In this document: positions 1-6,166 of the stretch, one piece after another
How the letters are laid out: each line of letters starts with the position of its first letter
How positions within the stretch are numbered: the stretch's first letter is position 1
From: Planctomycetota bacterium
Lineage (GTDB): Bacteria > Planctomycetota > Planctomycetia > Isosphaerales > Isosphaeraceae
DNA length: 9,093 nt
Direction of reading: 5' to 3'
NCBI GenBank assembly: GCA_021777685.1
Contig: JAJYDH010000249.1
Coordinates: 1 to 9,093 of the forward strand
Notes under the pieces: model-generated
Told to the model about the DNA's origin: nothing
The model's input: the letters and a program-made list of their open reading frames with translations, nothing else
Databases searched by the model: none
Made by a program: the position numbers and the translations under genes

Positions 1-37
1 CATCGGGCCGATTGCGAAAGCCGATCTTCGTGCCGCG

Positions 38-73
38 ACCCTCACCCCAACCCTCTCCCAGAGGGAGAGGGAG
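38..73. repeat. GC-rich palindromic intergenic element
   Basis: A perfect 9-base inverted repeat (CCCTCTCCC at 51-59 and GGGAGAGGG at 63-71) encloses a three-base loop and is preceded by CCTCACCCCAA. The same sequence type, which reads PSPxPSPRGRG when translated, is a familiar non-coding dispersed repeat in many GC-rich bacterial genomes and is often mistaken for protein. A weaker mirror image of the CCCTCACCCC arm may lie at about 93-110 (GAGTGTGGGAGGGGTGG), so the whole element could span about 38-110. It sits just behind the stop codon of the redox gene and could fold at the 3' end of its transcript. Dispersal in this genome is inferred from the motif, not shown by this window, which holds one copy. 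Confidence 0.55.
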
Positions 74-116
74 CCGGATTTCTCCAGTGGGCGAGTGTGG
101 GAGGGGTGGACGTCGG

Positions 117-2030
117 TCACTTCGCCCTGGACTGCGCGGCCTTCTTCTTCTGGGCCTCGATCATCTTCCGACGCCCCTCGTCGCGCTCCTGCATCATCTT
201 GCGGAAGTATTCGCCGAGGTCGTCCTTCTCGCCGGGCTTGGTCAGGTCCTGGCCCTTCTGCACGACGGCGATGAAGCCGATGCACATCTCGTCGGTCGTC
301 GCCTCGCCCCAGGTGACGTCCTTGTCGGTCGTGTTGTCGTAGTGGGCCCGGACCTTGAGCACGGCGCCCTTGGGCAGGTCGATCGGCTTCTCGAAGAAGT
401 AGGTGTTCTGCCAGTTGAAGTCCCAGTCGCCGATCCGGATCAGGTCCTGGTCGCGGCCGTCGGGGTAGGTGACGGTCATGGTCATGTCGCGGCCGAGCCT
501 GTGCATGTGGGGCGTGACCCCGAGCGCGGTGACGTCCATCGGCACGACCCAGCCGAACTTCTCGGTCCCCTTGTGGCCCGCCTCGACCAGGTAATCCTTC
601 GCCCCGGCGGGGATCTTCATCTGGGTGTTGAGCGAGGCGCTCCAGTGGAGGAGCTGCTTGACCGGCTTCCTGGCGAAGTAGATGCCGATCCTGGTCCGGT
701 CGACCTCGGCCTTGCCGCTCGGGTGGTAGTGGACCTGCATGACGACGTCGGCCTTGCTCGGCAGGAGCCGGCCGACGCCGTCGGGCAGGAAGCTCGGCTC
801 GTTGCCGGGAGCCCAGCCGCCGAGGTCGCCGTGGATCTCGACGCCGGGGCCGGAGAAGCAGGAGTAGCCGAGCCCGGGGTCGGCCTCGTCGCGCTTCCGG
901 CCCTGGCCGGTGACGTCCACGTAAGCCAGGACGTGGTGGACGACCTTCCGGTTGCCCGGCCGGTACTCGATGGCCGCGATGTATTTATCCTCGGGGATGC
1001 TGGTCGGGATGACGAAGCATCGGTAGATGTCGTCCCCCTCGGCCGGGATGGCGAAGTCGGCGGCGGGTTCGAGGATCAGGTCGGGGTCGCCGAGGGCCCA
1101 GCCGTCGCGGTAGACGGGAGGCTCGGGCATGTCGGCCCTGTCCCCCTCGGGGGCGCCGGACTCGGCCCAGGCGGCGACGACGGCGATCTCATCCTCGGAG
1201 AGCGCCTTGGAGTGCTTGAAGCCGGGCCCGACGGCCGGGTCGGGCTTCCACGGGGGCATCTTCCGGTCGAGGACCTGGGCGGCGATGTCGCCGGCTCGCT
1301 TCCGCGCCTGCTCGTAGGTCGTCAGCGGGAACGGGCCGACCTGGCCGGCCCGGTGGCACTGCTGGCAATTCTTCTGGAGGATCGGGGCGACGTCGCGGGC
1401 GAAGGTCGGCTTGAGCGCCGCCCTGGGGACGACGGGGATCGGGCAGCCGATCGCCTCGGCGCTCTCCAGGGGCACCTCCTTGCCGGCCAGGACGGCGGCG
1501 ATGGCGTCCTTGAGGTCGCTGGTCGAGGGGTTCGCCCGCCGCTTGCCCCGGGCGGCGAAGGTGTCGTCGATCCGCCCCCGGTAGCGGACCTTGCCGTCGG
1601 CGTCGATCACGACGGCCTCGGGCGTGACCTTCACCCCGAGCTTCGCGGCGATCGAGCCGTCTCGGTCGAGCGCGACCGGGAACTTCAGGCCGAATTCCTT
1701 CGCGTGCTTCGCGACGTCGGCGTTCGAGAGGTCGGGGTCGACGCAGATGCCGACCATCGTGAACCGGCCATCGGCCTGGCCCTGGGCGATCGCGGTGAGG
1801 GTCGGGCTGTATTCGTTGGAGATCGGGCATTCGGTCGAGTAGAAGACCACGGCGGTCGCCCCGCCCTTCGGGGGGACGACCGGCAGGGCCTTGCCGTCGA
1901 TCGTCCGGACCTCGCGGATGGCGACCCGGGGCGGGGCCTCGGCCCGGACGCCGGTCGTCAGGGCGAGGGTGGTCAGCCCCAGGAGGAAAGCCCCTCGGAG
2001 CGCGGGACCGTTGGCGGACTTCGGTCGCAT
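117..2030 (-). CDS. exported redoxin - cytochrome c - copper type II monooxygenase-like fusion protein
   Basis: 637 residues if started at 2030. This start gives a clean Sec signal peptide (basic n-region, hydrophobic core, VRA|EA cleavage near residue 30) and has AGGA nine bases upstream; an in-frame ATG at 2087 would add 19 residues ahead of the signal and is less likely. Residues about 35-190 are a thioredoxin-fold redoxin/AhpC-like domain with a single cysteine at the active-site position (STECPIS, Cys68) rather than CxxC. Residues 222-226 form a heme c motif (CQQCH), with MPPW at 258 offering a possible axial Met. The C-terminal half resembles copper type II ascorbate-dependent monooxygenases (PHM/DBH): HH 365-366, HYH 434-436, HMH 508-510 and DEMC with Met582 match the CuH and CuM ligand sets of PHM in order. 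The tail is Lys/Arg/Glu-rich. It probably acts in the periplasm or outside the cell as an oxidoreductase; the substrate is unknown. It stands alone, with its own promoter candidate upstream. Confidence 0.9.
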   Translation of the reverse strand: MRPKSANGPALRGAFLLGLTTLALTTGVRAEAPPRVAIREVRTIDGKALPVVPPKGGATAVVFYSTECPISNEYSPTLTAIAQGQADGRFTMVGICVDPDLSNADVAKHAKEFGLKFPVALDRDGSIAAKLGVKVTPEAVVIDADGKVRYRGRIDDTFAARGKRRANPSTSDLKDAIAAVLAGKEVPLESAEAIGCPIPVVPRAALKPTFARDVAPILQKNCQQCHRAGQVGPFPLTTYEQARKRAGDIAAQVLDRKMPPWKPDPAVGPGFKHSKALSEDEIAVVAAWAESGAPEGDRADMPEPPVYRDGWALGDPDLILEPAADFAIPAEGDDIYRCFVIPTSIPEDKYIAAIEYRPGNRKVVHHVLAYVDVTGQGRKRDEADPGLGYSCFSGPGVEIHGDLGGWAPGNEPSFLPDGVGRLLPSKADVVMQVHYHPSGKAEVDRTRIGIYFARKPVKQLLHWSASLNTQMKIPAGAKDYLVEAGHKGTEKFGWVVPMDVTALGVTPHMHRLGRDMTMTVTYPDGRDQDLIRIGDWDFNWQNTYFFEKPIDLPKGAVLKVRAHYDNTTDKDVTWGEATTDEMCIGFIAVVQKGQDLTKPGEKDDLGEYFRKMMQERDEGRRKMIEAQKKKAAQSRAK

Positions 2031-2162
2031 GGAAACGAGTCCTGGGAGGAATCGGGGAGTGAGAACCCGGCGGGATCGGGGCCACATCGCCCCCGGGGCG
2101 GGAGCCTGGCCGGTTCCCTCCGGGCCCGGCCGCGCCCCCGTGAGCGGAGGCGGGTCGATCCG

Positions 2163-2191
2163 ATTATACGCCCCGGGCCGTTGGTTTCGAA
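2163..2191 (-). promoter_or_regulatory. candidate sigma-70 promoter for the redoxin/cytochrome gene
   Basis: On the minus strand a perfect TATAAT (2168-2163) follows TTCGAA (2191-2186) with a 17-base spacer. The -35 box matches TTGACA at only three positions, but an exact -10 hexamer in such GC-rich DNA is striking. Transcription would start near 2156, leaving a leader of about 125 bases before the ATG at 2030. It lies just beyond the hairpin behind the porin, as expected for a separate transcription unit. Confidence 0.45.
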
Positions 2192-2200
2192 GGGTCGACG

Positions 2201-2239
2201 CCGAAGGCCCGGGGCGGCTCGCAGGCCCCCGGGCCTCGG
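2201..2239 (-). terminator. strong GC hairpin behind the porin gene
   Basis: AGGCCCGGGG (2205-2214) pairs perfectly with CCCCGGGCCT (2227-2236). Three more pairs (CCG 2201-2203 with CGG 2237-2239) extend the stem past one bulged A, and the loop is 12 bases. It begins about 35 bases after the porin stop codon on the minus strand. No T-tract follows, so it is not a classical intrinsic terminator; it could terminate weakly or protect the 3' end. Confidence 0.4.
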
Positions 2240-2273
2240 AGATCGGACACGATCGGGCCCTCGTCGGGCCGGT

Positions 2274-3989
2274 TTAGAAGTAGAGCTGGAAGCGGAACAG
2301 GAAGACGTCGCTGGTCTTCTGCTTCGACGTCGCGTTGTACTGGACGGGGTCGCCGAAGACGGCGTGATTCCAGTCGAAGACGAGCTTGATGTTCTGGTTC
2401 AGATACCAGTTGAACCCGATGTCGGTCATGTAGAGGTTGTTGGTCCAGAGGTTCGGGTCGGCCAGGCCGGACGTGAAGACGTTCTTCGTCATGTCCAGGG
2501 CGTTGAATCGTCCCGTCAATTCGATGGCACCGGTCCCGAAGCGGCCCGAGCGAAGGTCGAAGTCGTGCAGGGGGGCCGGGAGGCCGCGGCCGGCGACGGT
2601 CTCGCCGGTGATGAAATAACCGGCCTGGACGTAATAACTATCGACGCCGATCCGGTCGTGGGCGGCGAGGTTGGAGGTCAGGGCGTAGTCCTGATAGCCG
2701 CTCTGCCATTCGGCGATCAGCGAGAGGTGCTGGTAATACCAGGCCGCGTGGAGGTCCCAGAAGGCCCGGCCGCCCGACTCTCTCGCGTCCGAGTTGAACG
2801 AGAGCCAGGGGACGCCGATGGTCGAGTTGCCCGTGGGCCCGACCAGGGTCCGGAGGGTGGTCGGGATCGGGATCGATGTCTGGGTACCCGCCATCACCGA
2901 GCCGCCGATGACGAAATTCTCGAGCGGGGTGTCCTTCAGGCTGGCGAAGGGACGCCAGTTGAGATAGCCGAGGAAGTTCTTGGCGTCGCTGGAGTCGATG
3001 AACGAATTCCGGGCCGAGTTGAAGATGCCGGCGGCGTAGTCGAGCGGGGCGATCTTGTCGAAGAGGCGTCCCCACGTCATCGCCCCGACCGACCGATAGA
3101 GGGCGAAATTGGCCGTGAAGAGCGAGTATTCCGGCGAGATCAGCCCCTGGACGGGCTCGGTATAGAACTCATAAGTAAAGGGCGTCTTGTAACGCCCCAT
3201 CTTGAACTGGACACGGTCGTCGTAGTGGGCGTTGAGGAAGATGTCGAGCCCGCTCTCGATGTCGATGCCCTGCTGGAACGACAGGAAGTACTCCCAGGGC
3301 TTGGTGATCCGGCCGCTGATGATCCACCACTGGCGGGGGATCTCGAAGGTGTCGTGGACCGGGTTCTGGCCGCCCTGCTGGTAGCCCCGGAAGTCGATCT
3401 GGGTCAGGTCGTGGAACTGGAGGACGAACTCCTCATCCCCGGTCATGAGTTCGAAACCCTGGCCGAATTTCCCCTTCAGGGAGAAGTCGCGGAAGACCGG
3501 CGGCTGGCTGAAGCGGGCCGAAGGGGGAGGGTTCGGCGCCGAGGATTGACCGGGCGCGATCCGGGGGCCGGACGAATGGGAGTAATTTAAAGTCGCCGGG
3601 AGCGGGACGCGGCCGGCTCCCGGGATCGGGAGCCCTTGACGGTCGATAGGCGGAGGATTTCCCGGGCCGGTCGGCGCCGTATTGGCATTCACCCCCGCCG
3701 ACATCCCGGGCGCCGTCCCCGTATCCGTCCCGGTCGACGAATCCCTCGCGGGCGGACCCGCCATCGATCCCGATCCCGATCCCGACGCACCCTGGCTCAT
3801 CTGGGTTGACAACTGCCGCATCATCGCTTCGAGCTGCTGGATGCGGGCCTCGAGCGCGGCCTCGCGGTCGGTCATCGGGGCCGGGACCGGCGGCGACTGG
3901 GCCAGGACGCGGGCCATGCCCCCGAGAATCAGGAAGCCGAAAAGCAGGGACGACCCGTGGACTCCCCGGGGTATCGTGGGCCTTCCCAT
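2274..3989 (-). CDS. outer-membrane porin, OprO/OprP (phosphate-selective porin) type
   Basis: 571 residues from the ATG at 3989, chosen because it gives a standard signal peptide (h-region at about 13-28, cleavage after VLA near residue 30). An ATG at 4028 would add 13 residues with a long basic n-region and remains possible; one at 4109 is unlikely. After the signal comes a short coiled coil (about 41-64, heptad-like, Leu/Met/Ala-rich), as in porins that anchor to peptidoglycan or trimerise through an N-terminal helix. A Gly/Ser/Pro-rich linker follows (about 65-165), then a beta-barrel of some 400 residues with alternating aromatic strands and Porin_O_P-like segments such as RVQFKMGRYKTPF (about 259-271). 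The protein ends in FRFQLYF, the terminal Phe expected of a BAM-inserted barrel. The family exports no substrate and forms a passive channel. Phosphate specificity cannot be read from the sequence; the name is by family only. Confidence 0.85.
   Translation of the reverse strand: MGRPTIPRGVHGSSLLFGFLILGGMARVLAQSPPVPAPMTDREAALEARIQQLEAMMRQLSTQMSQGASGSGSGSMAGPPARDSSTGTDTGTAPGMSAGVNANTAPTGPGNPPPIDRQGLPIPGAGRVPLPATLNYSHSSGPRIAPGQSSAPNPPPSARFSQPPVFRDFSLKGKFGQGFELMTGDEEFVLQFHDLTQIDFRGYQQGGQNPVHDTFEIPRQWWIISGRITKPWEYFLSFQQGIDIESGLDIFLNAHYDDRVQFKMGRYKTPFTYEFYTEPVQGLISPEYSLFTANFALYRSVGAMTWGRLFDKIAPLDYAAGIFNSARNSFIDSSDAKNFLGYLNWRPFASLKDTPLENFVIGGSVMAGTQTSIPIPTTLRTLVGPTGNSTIGVPWLSFNSDARESGGRAFWDLHAAWYYQHLSLIAEWQSGYQDYALTSNLAAHDRIGVDSYYVQAGYFITGETVAGRGLPAPLHDFDLRSGRFGTGAIELTGRFNALDMTKNVFTSGLADPNLWTNNLYMTDIGFNWYLNQNIKLVFDWNHAVFGDPVQYNATSKQKTSDVFLFRFQLYF
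3766..3785. repeat. in-frame GATCCC hexanucleotide repeat
   Basis: Three perfect tandem copies of GATCCC plus a partial fourth lie inside the porin gene and encode the Gly-Ser run of its linker (residues about 68-75). The unit is six bases, so slippage would change linker length without a frameshift. Confidence 0.7.
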
Positions 3990-4062
3990 TCGTCCGTTGC
4001 CCCTTATCTTGACAAGGCGTCGCGACATGGATGGTCGGTGTCCCCTGATCTCCCGTAATCTT

Positions 4063-4068
4063 CCTCCT
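4063..4068 (-). promoter_or_regulatory. perfect AGGAGG without a matching start codon
   Basis: AGGAGG on the minus strand lies 34 bases before the ATG at 4028 and 73 before the ATG at 3989. No ATG, GTG or TTG follows at normal spacing, so it does not settle the porin start. It may be fortuitous, or a ribosome standby site in the porin leader. The bases just upstream (about 4070-4110) are A+T-rich for this window and are the likeliest place for the porin promoter, but I see no convincing -35/-10 pair. Confidence 0.2.
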
Positions 4069-4168
4069 GTATCGTCATATTTTCGGGCGCAATGCAACAA
4101 TTCGGCCAAGTCTGCCGGTCGCGAGGGATATCCGGATTGTCTGGGCGAGGGATTGTGGCGGTCAGAGT

Positions 4169-4198
4169 CTATCCGGGCCGCGAGACCTTTCCGGATAG
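4169..4198 (-). terminator. hairpin immediately behind the ZIP gene
   Basis: CTATCCGG (4169-4176) and CCGGATAG (4191-4198) form a perfect 8-bp stem with a 14-base loop, starting about five bases after the ZIP stop codon on the minus strand. No T-tract follows. It may end ZIP transcription or be an inverted-repeat protein-binding site; a related ATCCGGAT occurs at 4130-4137. Confidence 0.35.
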
Positions 4199-4202
4199 CC
4201 TC

Positions 4203-5060
4203 TCAGTCGAGCTCGAACCGGCCGGCCAGGGCCATCAGGGCGACGCCGCCCAGCAGCGCGGCCGAGAGCTTCCAGCGGTCGTGGGCGTGGAACTGGAGCT
4301 CGGGCAGGAGGTCGCTCAGGGCGATGCAGAGGAAGGTGCCGGCCGAGAACGCCAGCGTGTCGGCCGTGACCTGCGCCGAGGCCGAGCGGCCCAGGAACTC
4401 GACGCCCACCCAGAACAGGAAGGCGCCCAGGGGGATCATCAGCGAGAAACCCAGGTTGACCAGGTGCGCCCGCCCCCGGGGCACTCCCGCCCGGAGCATC
4501 AGGCTGACGATCGTCAGGGCGTCCGCCGGCTTGTGGACCAGCGTCGCCACGAAGACCCCCAGCGCCCCGGCGCCGAGGCCGCCGTCGGCCCGGACCGCGC
4601 CGGCCAGGGCGACCCCGCCGGTCAATGTGTGCAGGGCCAGCCCGAACGCCGCGGCCCCCCAGTGCAGGGCCATCCCCTTCGTCGCCGACCCCGCGCCTCC
4701 CGGGGCCGAGGCGTCGACCAGCCCCGCCGAGTGCCCCCGGCCGTGGGAATGCTCGTGACGGTGGGGCGGGCAGGGCTCCGCCGGGTCGGCGGGGGCCTCG
4801 TGATGGTGGAAGGCGAAGAACCGTTCGAGGAAGAACAGCGCCAGTAACCCCGCCGCCGACCAGTTCAGGACCCCCACCTTCCCCTGTTCCACGGCCTCGG
4901 GCATCATGTGGAAGAACGCCGCGCCCAGCATCGTCCCGGCCGCGAAGCTGAGATAGAGCTGGAGCCGGGTGTGGGTCAGGACCGTCGCCAGCGGCAGGAG
5001 TCCGCCCAGCAGGCTGGCCGCCACGACGGCCAGGCAGAGCGCGGCGAGCACGGCGGACAT
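4203..5060 (-). CDS. ZIP family metal transporter
   Basis: 285 residues with about eight hydrophobic segments (roughly 2-25, 34-55, 63-84, 130-154, 163-188, 200-222, 235-255, 264-280), the normal ZIP size and topology. Between segments 3 and 4 lies a His-rich loop (residues 85-110, including HHH and the HRHEHSHGRGH run), typical of ZIP proteins and thought to bind zinc. Segment 2 has HMMPEA (51-56) and segment 7 ends in DLLPE (250-254). The usual TM4 signature HNxxD/EG is replaced by HTLTGG (144-149), and TM5 reads HKPAD (176-180), so part of the canonical binuclear site is missing. ZIP proteins move Zn(II), Fe(II) or Mn(II) into the cytoplasm; the metal here is not determined. The start has GAGG eight bases upstream. 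The gene is divergent from the pterin dehydratase gene, with 161 bases between. Confidence 0.85.
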   Translation of the reverse strand: MSAVLAALCLAVVAASLLGGLLPLATVLTHTRLQLYLSFAAGTMLGAAFFHMMPEAVEQGKVGVLNWSAAGLLALFFLERFFAFHHHEAPADPAEPCPPHRHEHSHGRGHSAGLVDASAPGGAGSATKGMALHWGAAAFGLALHTLTGGVALAGAVRADGGLGAGALGVFVATLVHKPADALTIVSLMLRAGVPRGRAHLVNLGFSLMIPLGAFLFWVGVEFLGRSASAQVTADTLAFSAGTFLCIALSDLLPELQFHAHDRWKLSAALLGGVALMALAGRFELD

Positions 5061-5111
5061 CGCGGGGCCTCGATCCGGACGGGGGCGGTCAGCGGGCCGG
5101 AGGACGGCCCC

Positions 5112-5140
5112 TTGTGGGCCGGCGCCGGACGCGAAATAAT
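5112..5140 (+). promoter_or_regulatory. candidate sigma-70 promoter for the pterin dehydratase gene
   Basis: TTGTGG (5112-5117) and AATAAT (5135-5140) are separated by 17 bases. The -10 box matches TATAAT at five of six positions and sits in a short A+T-rich island in otherwise GC-rich DNA. Transcription would start near 5147, giving a leader of about 75 bases. The same island may serve the ZIP gene in the other direction, but I found no good minus-strand pair. Confidence 0.35.
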
Positions 5141-5221
5141 CGAATCTGGACCGGCGTTCGCGCCCGGCCCGAGGCCGGCGATTCGGGCCGGAAAACCCCG
5201 CGCGACCCGCCCGAGGTTCCC

Positions 5222-5509
5222 ATGATCAAGTTGAACGAGCCCGACATCGTCAGCCGGATGCCGGCCGCGAAGCGATGGGAGCGGCTGGGCGACATGCTCG
5301 TCCGCTCCTGGCAGTTCCCATCGTCCCGCCGGGCTCTGGAGTTCGTCAATGACGTCGCGGCGCTGGCCGACCGACTCGACCACCACCCCGACATCATCCT
5401 GAGCTACCGGACCGTCCGCCTGGAGATCTCAACCCACGCCGTCGGCGGGCTGACCGAGGGCGATTTCGCCCTCGCCGCCGAGGTCGACGCCCTGCCGACC
5501 GACCGCTGA
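5222..5509 (+). CDS. pterin-4a-carbinolamine dehydratase (PCD/DCoH, PhhB-like)
   Basis: 95 residues, the usual length of this family. The enzyme dehydrates 4a-hydroxytetrahydrobiopterin in the cytoplasm, recycling the pterin cofactor of aromatic amino acid hydroxylases. Conserved elements are visible: the DHHPDI block (His54, His55, Pro56) and the distal STHAVGGLTEGDF block with His72, the three catalytic histidines of PCD. Codon 62 is Tyr in the stretch before the LEISTH strand, as is common. The ATG at 5222 was chosen over upstream in-frame starts because the N-terminus then matches family length and GAGG lies six bases ahead of it. No phenylalanine hydroxylase is in this window, so its partner, if any, lies elsewhere. 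Many bacteria carry PCD without such a hydroxylase, where a role in molybdopterin metabolism has been suggested. It converges on the small basic protein gene, 31 bases away. Confidence 0.92.
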   Translation: MIKLNEPDIVSRMPAAKRWERLGDMLVRSWQFPSSRRALEFVNDVAALADRLDHHPDIILSYRTVRLEISTHAVGGLTEGDFALAAEVDALPTDR

Positions 5510-5540
5510 GGCCCACCTCGATCTCCGGAGTCCGGCCCGA

Positions 5541-5741
5541 TCAGCCCTTCGGCTCGACCCGCTTGGGCCCGGACTGGCCGGGGGCCAGGCGGCGGAACTT
5601 GGTCTTGGGCAGGTTGTAGACCCCCTTCGCGGGCGTCCACTTCTCGTCTTCCTGGAGCAGGGCCATCCGCTCGGGGCGGGTCAGCACGTTCCGGGCGCGG
5701 CCCATGCCGCCCCCCTTCTTCAAGCTCTTGTCGATCGACAT
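5541..5741 (-). CDS. small basic protein of the Planctomycetes/Verrucomicrobia/Chlamydiae family
   Basis: 66 residues, strongly basic, with no signal or membrane segment. It begins MSIDKSLKKGGGMGRARNVL and carries the RNVLTRPERM motif (17-26), followed by a Glu/Lys/Trp segment, a YNLPKTKFRRL stretch (42-52) and a basic Pro/Gly tail. This N-terminal pattern is that of a short conserved protein family of the PVC bacteria (TIGR04137 as I recall it; function unknown, possibly ribosome- or RNA-associated because of size and charge). The ATG at 5741 was chosen because the conserved MSIDKSL block starts there; an in-frame ATG at 5777 would add 12 unconserved residues. Purine-rich GAGGGAG lies about nine bases upstream. 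The tail after residue 50 looks longer than I recall for the family. It is probably constitutively expressed. Confidence 0.85.
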   Translation of the reverse strand: MSIDKSLKKGGGMGRARNVLTRPERMALLQEDEKWTPAKGVYNLPKTKFRRLAPGQSGPKRVEPKG

Positions 5742-5849
5742 CGCCCTGGCTCCCTCAAGGGGCGGCCGTCCGCCCAACTCGACTCATCTCACCGCGACCG
5801 ACCGGGCCGACCTTCCGCGAAGGGCCTGCGATCGAATCAGAGACCCAAG

Positions 5850-5879
5850 AGGATACCCCGATCGCCATCCCAGACGCAA
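5850..5879 (-). promoter_or_regulatory. candidate promoter for the small basic protein gene
   Basis: On the minus strand TTGCGT (5879-5874) and TATCCT (5855-5850) are separated by 18 bases. The boxes match consensus at three and four of six positions. The start would be near 5843, with a leader of about 100 bases. Only modest support. Confidence 0.28.
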
Positions 5880-5934
5880 GGGCTGTCTCGCGGCCGTTTC
5901 AGAACCCCTCGACCCGGCCCCGGCCTCGTTCAAG

Positions 5935-6154
5935 ACAAAGCCAATTCGCCCTTGCAACCGGCCGTGACCGGTGTAACTTATGAAATTGCAACTAGATCGG
6001 TGGTCGCTGGTGGGGCCGATCTCGCCGCGAGCGGGACGGACCCAACGTTTTGCGAGACCCGGCCGGAACGAAGCCAATCCCGCCGAACCCTCGCTTCGGT
6101 CGCCCTGGGCGATGGACGATCGCACTCCGGGCTTGCCACAAAACGGACCCAACG
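5935..6154 (-). repeat. degenerate interspersed 12-mer repeat, at least four copies
   Basis: Plus-strand copies: ACAAAGCCAATT (5935-5946), ACGGACCCAACG (6036-6047), ACGAAGCCAATC (6068-6079) and ACGGACCCAACG (6143-6154). Two are identical; all fit AC[GA][GA]A[GC]CCAA[TC]N. On the minus strand they read [GA]TTGG[GC]T[TC][CT]GT and lie in similar contexts, with CAAAAC or CAAG next to some copies. Spacing is irregular (101, 32 and 75 bases), unlike CRISPR or a simple tandem repeat. A weaker match may lie at 5839-5850. The last copy ends 12 bases before the start codon of the next gene. In other reading frames such units give WVRF/IGFV-like fragments, which I recall seeing in non-coding DNA of related planctomycetes; that recollection is unverified. 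Confidence 0.5.
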
Positions 6155-6166
6155 AGGCCAGACCTC

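Larger units (their letters stand above)
5742..6166. other. 425-base intergenic region between divergent genes
   Basis: No credible gene: short frames here lack codon or motif support. It holds a promoter candidate for the small basic protein (5850-5879), a degenerate repeat (5935-6154) and an A+T-rich island at about 5972-5996. TTGCAAC occurs twice, at 5952-5958 and 5986-5992. The first copy together with TAACTT (5974-5979, 16-base spacer) could be a weak plus-strand promoter for the gene at 6167. Confidence 0.6.

Noticed and set aside
2180..2200. GGTTTCGAAGG resembling a tRNA T-loop
   Set aside because: No matching acceptor stem, anticodon arm or D-arm can be built around it; it overlaps the promoter candidate.
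12..3590. A 1192-codon open frame on the plus strand
   Set aside because: It runs antisense across the redox gene, the intergenic region and most of the porin gene. Its translation is low-complexity Gly/Asp/Val/Arg-rich without domain motifs, whereas the opposite strand shows clear signal peptides and family motifs. Long antisense frames are expected in GC-rich DNA.
5935..6154. Possible CRISPR array
   Set aside because: The repeats are only 12 bases, diverge from each other and are irregularly spaced; no cas gene is nearby.
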